From: Verrucomicrobia bacterium 12-59-8
Lineage (GTDB): Bacteria; Verrucomicrobiota; Verrucomicrobiae; Verrucomicrobiales; Verrucomicrobiaceae
Reading direction: 5' to 3'
Assembly (NCBI GenBank): GCA_002279765.1
Contig: NCCR01000063.1
Span: 1-44,902 of the forward strand
DNA: 44,902 nt
Position numbers and translations under genes: made by a program. The notes beneath the pieces were generated by a model that was given only the letters and a program-made list of their open reading frames with translations, did not search any database and had not been told where the DNA came from. The stretch's first letter is position 1. Each line of letters opens with the position of its first letter. Shown here piece after piece: positions 33,766-40,993 of this stretch.

Positions 33766-34440
33766 TTACTTTTCTTTAACCGTCCAGTACAGCGAGGCGC
33801 TGTGACTGGTGATGCCGAATGGGACTCCGTTGAAGAAACCTTGCAGCTCTTCGGAATAACGAGCGACGGCAAGCAAGTACTGGCCGGGCTTGGAAATGTC
33901 TGGCGCACGCACGTAGCCCTCGGCATTGGCCTGGAGTTTCTGCTCGCTAACCTTGGGGGAGAAGAACAGCAGTTCGACACCGCCGAGGGGCTTGCCACGG
34001 AAGTAAACCCGCGCTTCGCCGGGCTTGCCGGTGGGAACGACGTCCATCGTCATCGCAGGTGTACCGGCACCCGCGCCTTCCGGCTGCCAGCGGCAGTAAA
34101 AGATGGGCGCGCGGGCGGGCTTGTCCTCATGCAACTGGCGCACGGTGAACTGTGCCTGGGCAAAAGCAGGCCGGCCACCATCAACTTTACCAAGGGAAAA
34201 GTGATCCTTCTTTTTGACCATATCCAGAATCTGTGGCTGACCTTTGTCGTCGATCGTCCAGCCGGAGACTAGCACGAAGGAATCGAGATGCCCGGGCGAA
34301 ACTTCGTATTCATCTCCCCACTGCGCAAAGCGCACGCCCAGGCCAGCATGGTCCGGGAGCTCTTCGATCCAGAGTGAGTGTGCGGACGCAGCCAGCGGCA
34401 GCAGGCTGAAAACTGTGAGGGCGATAAGTGAGCGGATCAT
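33766..34440 (-). CDS. DUF4198 domain-containing secreted protein
   Basis: An intact 224-residue protein with a signal peptide (LIALTVFSLLPLAASA) followed by HSLWIEELPDHAG, the typical mature start of DUF4198 proteins (AHxxWI). The family is periplasmic, built of transthyretin-like beta domains, and some members sit beside nickel or cobalt uptake genes, but no such genes are near. The second half has a carboxypeptidase-regulatory-like fold pattern: TGKPGEARVYFRGKPLGGVE, ANAEGYVRAPDISKPGQYLL and SHSASLYWTVKEK. A decayed second copy of its C-terminal region lies at 37691-37824 in the same orientation. It converges with the damaged Kelch gene; the 74 bp between them show no terminator. Confidence 0.8.
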   Translation of the reverse strand: MIRSLIALTVFSLLPLAASAHSLWIEELPDHAGLGVRFAQWGDEYEVSPGHLDSFVLVSGWTIDDKGQPQILDMVKKKDHFSLGKVDGGRPAFAQAQFTVRQLHEDKPARAPIFYCRWQPEGAGAGTPAMTMDVVPTGKPGEARVYFRGKPLGGVELLFFSPKVSEQKLQANAEGYVRAPDISKPGQYLLAVARYSEELQGFFNGVPFGITSHSASLYWTVKEK

Positions 34441-34623
34441 AATCGGTCTGGTTAGCGTGGGCTTGCGTCCACATTGACCTCATTAGGCAACCAGATCAAT
34501 GATTGCACAAACGAAGCGGCGTGCTGCCGGAGCCGCGGGATAGAAGCGAGTCATGCAAACTGTTCTCTCCGTCACGTTTCTTCTCCAAATCGTCATGCAT
34601 CTGTGGCAGCATCGTCACACGAC

Positions 34624-35357
34624 ATGAACACTCCCACTCGCATTCCGATCCACTCGGCGTCATTTCACACGACGCGGTGGACTCGTGTCTGTCTTGCCAA
34701 GTTGGACTCTGAGGATGGTCGCTGGGCGCTCTCGGACTTGTGCGATGCATATTACGAGCCGGTTGTGGCGTACCTCCGCCACCAGTTTAGGGATGAGGAT
34801 GAGGCGCGAGACATGCGTTCTTCGCCAAGATGCTCGCGGGTGGCACTCTTCAGACAGCCCAGCAGCAGCGTGGCAGATTCCGGTTTTACCTGCTCGGTGC
34901 GGTAAAGCATTTCGTGGCGCACCAACATGAAGCGGAATCAAGGCAGAAGCGTGGTGGCGGACTCGCCCAGTTCTCGCTGGATTCCGACACAGCCGATTCT
35001 CCCTCGCTCCAAGTGCCGGACGATTTGAGATCGTCACCCGAGGCCGTTTTTGACAGGCAATGGGCCATCACAGTGCTGGAGCGGGCGATGCAGGCGCTCG
35101 ATGCAGAATGCAAGGCGCAAGGCAGGCCTGAGCTTGTGCATCAGATGCGCCCCTGGCTGCTTGGTGAGTCAGGTTACGGCGACCAAACCGCCGCCGCCAC
35201 AGTGTTGGGTCTCAGCCTGCCAGCAATGAAGGCGGTCATACATCGCCTGCGGTCGCGTTTTCGACATCACGTGAAGGCCGAGGTCGCTGGCACGCTGGAA
35301 AACGTGGCTTCAATAGAAGAAGAGATGCGCGCATTGTTCGCCGCGCTGGCGGGTTGA
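34624..35357 (+). pseudogene. ECF-type RNA polymerase sigma factor, frameshifted
   Basis: Two frames together match the ECF sigma factors that pair with Ser/Thr kinases in Verrucomicrobiota. The first (from the ATG at 34624) gives SFHTTRWTRVCLAKLDSE, LSDLCDAYYEPVVAYLRHQF and RDEDEARDM, i.e. region 2. The second (from about 34818 to 35357) gives FFAKMLAGGTLQTAQQQRGR, FRFYLLGAVKHFVAHQHEAE, PWLLGESGYGDQTAAATVLG and LSLPAMKAVIHRLRSRFRHH, the last being the region 4 helix-turn-helix. Family members read ARD-(L/M)-TQ-x-FFA at the junction, so the natural sequence needs 7 more nucleotides after the ATG codon at about 34815. Expression would have led to the kinase gene 42 bp downstream. Confidence 0.8.
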
Positions 35358-35399
35358 AAAAAGATCGCAACCATTTCCCTGCCGCACGGCATGATAGGT

Positions 35400-36535
35400 A
35401 TGGCCCCTCTAGTACCAGACCCCAAATGCCCGCTCTGCGGGAAGGCCCTTCCAGCTGATGCCGTGCGTGGATGCTGTCCCAGCTGCCTTATGGCGGGCGC
35501 CATGCAGCCAACCCATCCCGGCGACTCCGCCGCTGCGCTGCCGCCTCTTTCACCCGAGGAAATCGCGCCATACTTCCAGCAGATCGAAATCCTCGCCTGT
35601 CTGGGCCGTGGCGGCATGGGTGTGGTTTACAAGGCGCGGCAAAAATCACTCACCGCCTCGTCGCACTCAAACTGCTGGCACCTGAGCGCGCCAATGATCC
35701 GCAGTTTGCGGCACGCTTTGAGAAGGAGGCCCATGCACTCGCAGCACTGAATCACCCTAATATTGTAGCCGTGTATGATTTTGGCCGAGCCAGCGGCTTT
35801 TACTATCTGATGATGGAGTTTGTCGATGAAGTGAACCTTCGGCAACTTCTCCAAACGAAGCAGCTCACGCCCAAGGAAGCCTTGAGCATCGTGCCACCCG
35901 TGTGCGAAGCGCTCCAATGCGCGCATGACAACGGCATTGTCCATTGTGACATCAAACCTGAAAACCTGCTGATCGACAAAAATGGCGTCGTAAAGATCGC
36001 TGACTTCGGCATCGCGAAGATTGTTGAGGCATCCAGTGAAGGCGAGGTGTGCGCTACATTGGCGGGCACACCCGATTATTCCGCCCCTGAGCAAATCAAT
36101 GGCACGACCGATCATCGCTCGGACATATACAGCCTCGGCGTGGTGCTCTATGAGATGCTGACGGGTGAACGCCTGAAGGAGCACCTCGAAGCGCCTTCCA
36201 AGCGTGTTCAGGTGGACCTGTGCATCGACGAAGTTGTGTTGAAGGCGCTTCAGAAACGGCCTGAACTCCGTTTTTCAACGGCGGCGGACATGCGGCATTC
36301 GATTGAAGCACTGGTCGTGCTGTCAAGACCCGGCATTCCTTTCAGCCCTTCGATTCCGCGCTATCGCCTTGGCCAAAAGACGGTCTTCGCCCTTGCTGCG
36401 GTATTTCTGTTTGCTGTGACCTCCTGGGTCATCATTCAATATGGCCTTCGAAAGCCCAAGACAGGCATACCGGCGCGGATTGGGTGGACTGCAACCTGGG
36501 CCATCTGTCCGATGCCTTCTCCGAGAATATCCTGA
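35400..36535 (+). pseudogene. Zinc-ribbon Ser/Thr protein kinase, frameshifted
   Basis: The first frame starts with a zinc-ribbon of the CPxCG type (CPLCGKALPADAVRGCCPSC) and reaches the glycine loop LGRGGMGVVYKARQKSL. There one base is missing (CTCACCGC for an expected CTCAACCGC near 35652). The following frame carries the rest of the kinase: RLVALKLLAPERAND (VALK lysine), EKEAHALAALNHPNIVAVYD, IVHCDIKPENLLIDKNG (HCD in place of HRD), KIADFGIAK, AGTPDYSAPEQ and DIYSLGVVLYEMLTGE. A single membrane helix follows (VFALAAVFLFAVTSWVIIQY). All catalytic motifs exist but in two frames. Such kinases transduce envelope signals, and the adjacent sigma factor was the likely output. Confidence 0.85.
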
Positions 36536-37079
36536 TTGGCAAAAGTCCCTACAGCCTGACGGTCCATGGCATGGCCGACACTCATGGCATCAGATCGGTG
36601 CAGCGCCACACGCGCTTGACTTGGGCCTGACAGGGAATCTGGACGGTCACCTGAGCGGCATTCCCGGCTCGTCATTTATGACCCTGCGGCTGAAAGTGGA
36701 CGGAGACACCCTCCGCCTCCAGTTTCAAAGCAAGCAGTCGAGCGCAGGGCCTCCACGCTCATGGCAAGCATCCAACGATTTCACCACGCGGGTAGGAAAG
36801 TGGTGCCGACTTCGGGTCATTTTTGCGCGCGTGGATGAGCAGACGATCCGCGTGAACGGTGACGTTTGTGAAATGGATCGTGACGGCAATGCAGGCCCCA
36901 AGATAGGCTTCTTTCTCCCGCGCAACTTTGCAGAACCGATCTTTCCAGTGAAGGAGATTCTGGATGACCACGACGTGTGGGTGGCACTCCGAGCCCATGG
37001 CCCTGGAGGTGCGGCGTTGCTCGATGACCTCCAAATCCTGGCCTGTCCGCTCCCGTCTGCTCAACGAGAAAAAAACTAA
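36441..37079 (+). pseudogene. Extracytoplasmic C-terminal part of the kinase, out of frame
   Basis: This is probably the sensor part following the kinase membrane helix, broken by at least two more frame changes. A third frame reads DWVDCNLGHLSDAFSENILI and continues to MADTHGI with normal GC-rich codons (about 36485-36590). The frame listed here takes over from about 36595 with coding character: APHALDLGLTGNLDGHLSGI, MTLRLKVDGDTLRLQFQSKQ, WCRLRVIFARVDEQTIRVNG and ALLDDLQILACPLPS. The strand-rich sequence with FARVDEQTIRVNGD resembles concanavalin-like (LamG/DUF1080-type) folds. It stops at 37079. Codon usage supports the frame switch; homology support is weak, so the exact break points are uncertain. 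Confidence 0.5.
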
Positions 37080-37129
37080 CGCGCCATTACGCAACCACAG
37101 CGGCGAATTCAACCAAACTCCGCACCAGC

Positions 37130-37687
37130 ATGAAGATCGAAGGAATCAAAGGGTGTTTCGACAAGACACACGGCTTATTCTATTTCGCCAGAATGTGCTC
37201 CAAGATCCGGCTGCACAACCAAGGCAGGCTGCCGTACGATTATCACGGAATGCTTGGCCAGGGCTTTGACGGGCGGACATGCCGTTATCTGCGCGTTGAT
37301 TATGAGGATGTCAGAGACCAGGTGTTCTCGGGAAAAGCCGACACAGAAGTGCTCGATTGGTGTTTTGCGAATGGCCGCCAGCTTTCCGATGAGGAGGTGC
37401 TTATCTATAACAGTCTCATGAGCAAACGAGGCTGGCACGACGACGAGACAGATGGATTCATCCCCGAGATGATCCGATAGTATGGCCTGCCGAACGACGG
37501 CAATGTTTTGACCGATTTTGATCTCATCGAAATGGACGAGGGTCGCTGGTACCCTGACATGTGGCGGGATGCCTGGATAAAGAAGCTGCCCGAGCCGGCA
37601 AAGAAACAGAACATTGAAACCATGCATATTTACACCCCGCCCAAGTTCACAAACCCTCGCCCCGCTGTTAGGTGCCCTCAGATTTAA
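37130..37687 (+). pseudogene. DUF5069 protein interrupted by an in-frame TAG codon
   Basis: The first 116 codons give a DUF5069 protein: GIKGCFDKTHGLFYFARMCS, KIRLHNQGRLPYDYHGMLGQ, DTEVLDWCFANGRQLSDEEV and MSKRGWHDDETDGFIPEMIR. A TAG at 37478-37480 follows. The same frame continues for 68 codons: YGLPNDGNVLTDFDLIEMDE, GRWYPDMWRDAW, to a TAA at 37685-37687. The stretch DFDLIEMDEGR is the conserved C-terminal end of the family (FDxIDxDEGR), so translation normally crosses this point. One C-to-T change in a CAG codon would create the stop. DUF5069 has no established function and no signal peptide is seen. It lies 50 nt downstream of the kinase remains. Confidence 0.75.
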
Positions 37688-37690
37688 CAT

Positions 37691-37824
37691 GCGACCGCGA
37701 GCAAGAACTGCCCTGGCTTGGAGATGTCTGGCCCGAGCATAACTCTCGGCATCGGCCCGATGTTTCTGCTCGCTGACCTTGGGGGAGAGTAGCAGCCGTT
37801 CGACACCGCCGAGGGGCTTGCCAC
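37691..37824 (-). pseudogene. Decayed fragment of a second DUF4198 gene
   Basis: On the minus strand this stretch reads GKPLGGVERLLLSPKVSEQK then ADAESYARA. After a one-base frame change it continues with PDISKPGQFLLAVA. It matches the C-terminal part of the intact DUF4198 protein at 33766-34440 (GKPLGGVELLFFSPKVSEQK, PDISKPGQYLLAVA). At DNA level 37691-37824 aligns with 33863-33998, both in the same orientation, with many substitutions; the last 26 bp (37799-37824 and 33973-33998) are identical. Nothing of the gene's N-terminus is found further on. It is a truncated, frameshifted remnant. Confidence 0.75.
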
Positions 37825-38023
37825 CGATGGGGCAAAGGCGGGTTCCGCACGAAGATGCAGGCTGACCGGAGCCGGGTCAGAATCGCAAGTTGAGGTCATT
37901 GCGGCAAACCTCCCACTGGAAGGGGGCGACATACTTATTAGCCGCAAGGGGTAGTCTATTTCCGAACTTAAGATCGATGAATCACGATTGCATAAACTAC
38001 CTCAGTATGATTACTGTTTAATC
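37825..38023. other. Intergenic region before the hydrolase-like cluster
   Basis: About 200 bp with no gene seen. Base composition shifts here from GC-rich to more AT-rich, which continues downstream. A TATGAT hexamer at 38006-38011 could be a -10 box for the gene starting at 38024, leaving a leader of only about 6 nt; no -35 box is seen at normal spacing. Confidence 0.3.
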
Positions 38024-38863
38024 ATGAATTATTTCTTTTGGATCAGAGTCACGATGTTGTTGGCATCATCAGTGAAAGGCCTGAATGCCCAAGCCTTCGC
38101 AGTGACTAAGATTTCACATCCGACGAGCGAGTGGATACAACGGGCGGATTTGTATTTTTGCGCAACTGTCGCGGAACCCGCCGGCTGGTTGCTGTTATGC
38201 CCAGGCAGAAACGGCAATGGCGAGGGGATGTTGAATGACCATGGGTGGCGGGCATTTGCGCAAGATCATCACCTGCTGATGTGTGGGGTTTCATTCGCCT
38301 CATCCAGAAAGGACGATCTGTTGGGGCTTTACACTGAGGTACAGAAAGGTTCCGGTGAGCTCATCTTGAACACGATGGATCATTATGCCGGAAAGGAGCT
38401 GCCGATGCTGGTGGTGGGTTTTTCAGCCGGTGCCAGATTCACCACCAATTGGATCGCCTGGAAACCGGAGCGCGTCATTGCTTGGTCAGCTCAGGCAGTA
38501 GGAAACTGGCCAGATCCGGTGGGGGGCAAGATGAGTCCTCCAGGAATCGTTGCGTCGGGAGAGTATGATGCCGGCTCCTGGTTTGCCGCCCTGCAGTATT
38601 TTCAGGCGGCGCGGAAGCGGGGGAATAGGGTGATCTGGCTCAGCATGGAAAAACTGGGGCATCAGCGTTCGCCCGTGTTGGATGATTTCACGCGGCAATT
38701 TTTCGCCTGGAGCCTTGCCGGGCACCCTCCAATCGAGCGGTGGTGCGATATTGATTCGAAAAAGCAGCTCACTGAGCAGCAAGTGAGTGATGGCTCCATC
38801 TTTTCCTGCTGGCTGCCAACTGAAAAGCTTGCATCGCTATGGGAAATATTGCACCATCCATAA
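38024..38863 (+). CDS. Secreted alpha/beta-hydrolase-like protein with intact catalytic triad
   Basis: A 279-residue protein. The ATG at 38024 gives a signal peptide (MNYFFWIRVTMLLASSVKGL, then NAQ). The fold pattern is an alpha/beta hydrolase or esterase-like domain: GWLLLCPGRNGNGEGM (oxyanion-loop region), MLVVGFSAGARF with nucleophile Ser134 in GFSAG, ASGEYDAGSW with a likely Asp182, and MEKLGHQRSP with likely His213. The C-terminus has a CWLPTEKLASLWEIL segment. It resembles PHB depolymerase/feruloyl esterase-type secreted hydrolases, but no substrate can be assigned. It is the single-domain, apparently active relative of the tandem proteins at 40994 and 43063. The next gene starts 48 bp downstream on the same strand. 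Confidence 0.75.
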   Translation: MNYFFWIRVTMLLASSVKGLNAQAFAVTKISHPTSEWIQRADLYFCATVAEPAGWLLLCPGRNGNGEGMLNDHGWRAFAQDHHLLMCGVSFASSRKDDLLGLYTEVQKGSGELILNTMDHYAGKELPMLVVGFSAGARFTTNWIAWKPERVIAWSAQAVGNWPDPVGGKMSPPGIVASGEYDAGSWFAALQYFQAARKRGNRVIWLSMEKLGHQRSPVLDDFTRQFFAWSLAGHPPIERWCDIDSKKQLTEQQVSDGSIFSCWLPTEKLASLWEILHHP

Positions 38864-38911
38864 ATAATCTATTGACCTGAGGTCGGAACCAATACCACAC
38901 TTTATTGAATC

Positions 38912-40978
38912 ATGAAACGTTCCTATATCTTTTTCCTAAGCGTTGGGTTGGTGAGTGATTTTGCTTCAGCTCAACAAATTCAGCCGATGCAATCTACGGG
39001 CGGCAGCCAGACAGGCCAGCAAGTTGGCCCAACACCTGGCAGTTCACAAGCCGGTGGTGGAAATGCCTCTACAGGGCAAGGAACGCCTGGGGCCAATTCC
39101 TCCGATTTCAAAACACTCTACACTGAAAAGCCGGGGCAGGGGAGCGCGGGCCAGCAGGCCAACGACATGCAGACCATGATGCAAAAGCGGTCACAGGCGA
39201 ATGAGTCTTTGATTGGAATTGAGACAACCTTGCCCCCGGAGTTGGAAAGTTTTTTGAGCACCCCTCCACCACCTCCTGAACAATTGGCAGCGTACGAGAA
39301 GACCGTTGACGCCATTGTGCAATTGCTTCGTCAGAGGGATGTCACCAAAGCGGTTGTGAGCCTTTATGAACTGAGCGCCTACTCCTGGGATTCAGGAATT
39401 TCAGAACAGCTTGGAAATCGCATTTTGGCGTATTGGGACATGCAGCGCGATCAAAACAAGCTGCTGGCGGCCAATGCCGAACTAGAAAAGAAAATCAAAC
39501 AGTCGGCGTGGAATGCGGACATTCAGTCTGCTGCCGTGCAGAAAAACGAGTTGGATTATCAGCGTCGTCTCAACCAACAGAATTCTGGGAAACAGGTGGG
39601 TAAACAGCAGAACGACAACACGAACGATCCGAACAGCAAAAACGGTGCCTTTCTACCCAATCCTGCGCAGGCCGCCTCGGCTGTGGGGAGCGTGATGGGA
39701 CGCTTGCGCCTAGCTGAGGACTACTTCCAAACATTGGACTCACGGGCTCGCACCCGGCTCAATGAAATGGAAGTCAAAGCCAATGAAAAAAAAGCCCGCG
39801 CCGATTTTCAAGGAAGCATCAAAGCATTGTTTGAGAACGGCAGGCATTACCACTCCAAGCTGGCTGCTGATTTCTACCGCGTAGTCATGGGGGATGGTGA
39901 TCTGCCTGCCGCCGTGGCCACTCAAGCGGTGCAGGCCTCCGAAATTGTTCAGCGCATTCGTGGAGACGCACCAGTCATCGCCGCCAAAGTGCAATCCAAA
40001 CGGCTCGCCTCTGCTTCGCAGATGTTGAGCGAGGATTTTACCATCTCCCGCATGCATCCCGCACTGCAAGCCATTCCGTTGGAGTCACGGATGATCATTC
40101 AGGACTACTTCGCCGATTTGCAAAAGCTGCAGAACATGGCGGAAGCACGCGACTTTGCGGCGATGGAAAAGCAGATCACCCGATTGGAGGCGGCAGTGGT
40201 GGACTTTGATGCCACCAAACCGCGTGCCTATGTTAACGCCATGCGGCGTGAAAGTGACATGCGCCTCGGCATGGCCAAGCTGGCGGCCCAGCAGGGAAAT
40301 CTCGACAAGTCGATGGAGGAATTCAAGGCCGCGACCATGGCATGGCCCGACAATCCTGCCATTGCCGAGGCATCGAAAGAGTTTTTTAACAAGCAGGATG
40401 CGATGAGCCAGTCCGGACTGGATTTTGACAAGGCATTTGCCAAAGAGGACTACCGCGAAATCTTCGACAAGCAGTTGCAATACGCCACCGCCGTGCATGG
40501 CGACAAAAAGAAGGAGGGGCAGCTCAAGCATGCGCTGGAAATCGTCAAAGCGGCGGAGATGGCCCTGGAGAAAGCCAAATTGCTGGAGCGCAACCGTGAT
40601 GTGTCTGGTGCCTGGGAAACTTTGGAACTGGCCTCGGAAGAGTGGCCGGAAGACAGCGTGCTCAACAAGCGCCGCGTAGACCTTTCGGTGCGTGCATCGG
40701 AGTATGTCAAGTCCATTAGCACCGCCAAGGATGCGGAAGCAGCCGGCAACATGGGGACCAGTCTGGCGTGGTTCCTGAATGCGCAGCAGACTTACCCGCC
40801 CAGCCAGATTGCGAATGAAGCGATTGAACGATTGAGCGACAAAATTCTGGGCAAACGTCCGAAGATCACAAAAAAGTCTCCTGCAGCAGAGGATGCTGTT
40901 GATGACGACGACAAATCGAAAGATCAGCCACCAGCCTCACCGCAAGATACCGCAGCCGCTTCTCCATCAAAAGCCTGA
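38912..40978 (+). CDS. Secreted helical/coiled-coil protein of unknown function
   Basis: I do not recognise a named family. The 688-residue product has a signal peptide (SYIFFLSVGLVSDFASA), then a low-complexity stretch rich in Gln, Gly and Ser (residues ~20-90). The rest is almost all helix: a coiled-coil-like segment (AANAELEKKIKQSAWNADIQ) and TPR-like helical pairs in the second half (LAAQQGNLDKSMEEFKAATM, ERNRDVSGAWETLELASEEW, EAAGNMGTSLAWFLNAQQTY). The C-terminal ~40 residues are charged and disordered (EDAVDDDDKSKDQPPAS). Such proteins often act as periplasmic scaffolds. It lies between the active hydrolase and the two tandem pseudo-hydrolases, 48 bp after the former and 15 bp before the latter, so it is probably part of one operon. 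An 11 bp dyad (GACCT-G-AGGTC, 38874-38884) lies upstream. Confidence 0.75.
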   Translation: MKRSYIFFLSVGLVSDFASAQQIQPMQSTGGSQTGQQVGPTPGSSQAGGGNASTGQGTPGANSSDFKTLYTEKPGQGSAGQQANDMQTMMQKRSQANESLIGIETTLPPELESFLSTPPPPPEQLAAYEKTVDAIVQLLRQRDVTKAVVSLYELSAYSWDSGISEQLGNRILAYWDMQRDQNKLLAANAELEKKIKQSAWNADIQSAAVQKNELDYQRRLNQQNSGKQVGKQQNDNTNDPNSKNGAFLPNPAQAASAVGSVMGRLRLAEDYFQTLDSRARTRLNEMEVKANEKKARADFQGSIKALFENGRHYHSKLAADFYRVVMGDGDLPAAVATQAVQASEIVQRIRGDAPVIAAKVQSKRLASASQMLSEDFTISRMHPALQAIPLESRMIIQDYFADLQKLQNMAEARDFAAMEKQITRLEAAVVDFDATKPRAYVNAMRRESDMRLGMAKLAAQQGNLDKSMEEFKAATMAWPDNPAIAEASKEFFNKQDAMSQSGLDFDKAFAKEDYREIFDKQLQYATAVHGDKKKEGQLKHALEIVKAAEMALEKAKLLERNRDVSGAWETLELASEEWPEDSVLNKRRVDLSVRASEYVKSISTAKDAEAAGNMGTSLAWFLNAQQTYPPSQIANEAIERLSDKILGKRPKITKKSPAAEDAVDDDDKSKDQPPASPQDTAAASPSKA

Positions 40979-40993
40979 ACCACTTGAGTGATC

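Noticed and set aside
32490..38023. Genomic island or insertion element as cause of the damaged genes
   Set aside because: No transposase, integrase, terminal inverted repeats or tRNA boundary is visible; the only repeat is the DUF4198 relic.
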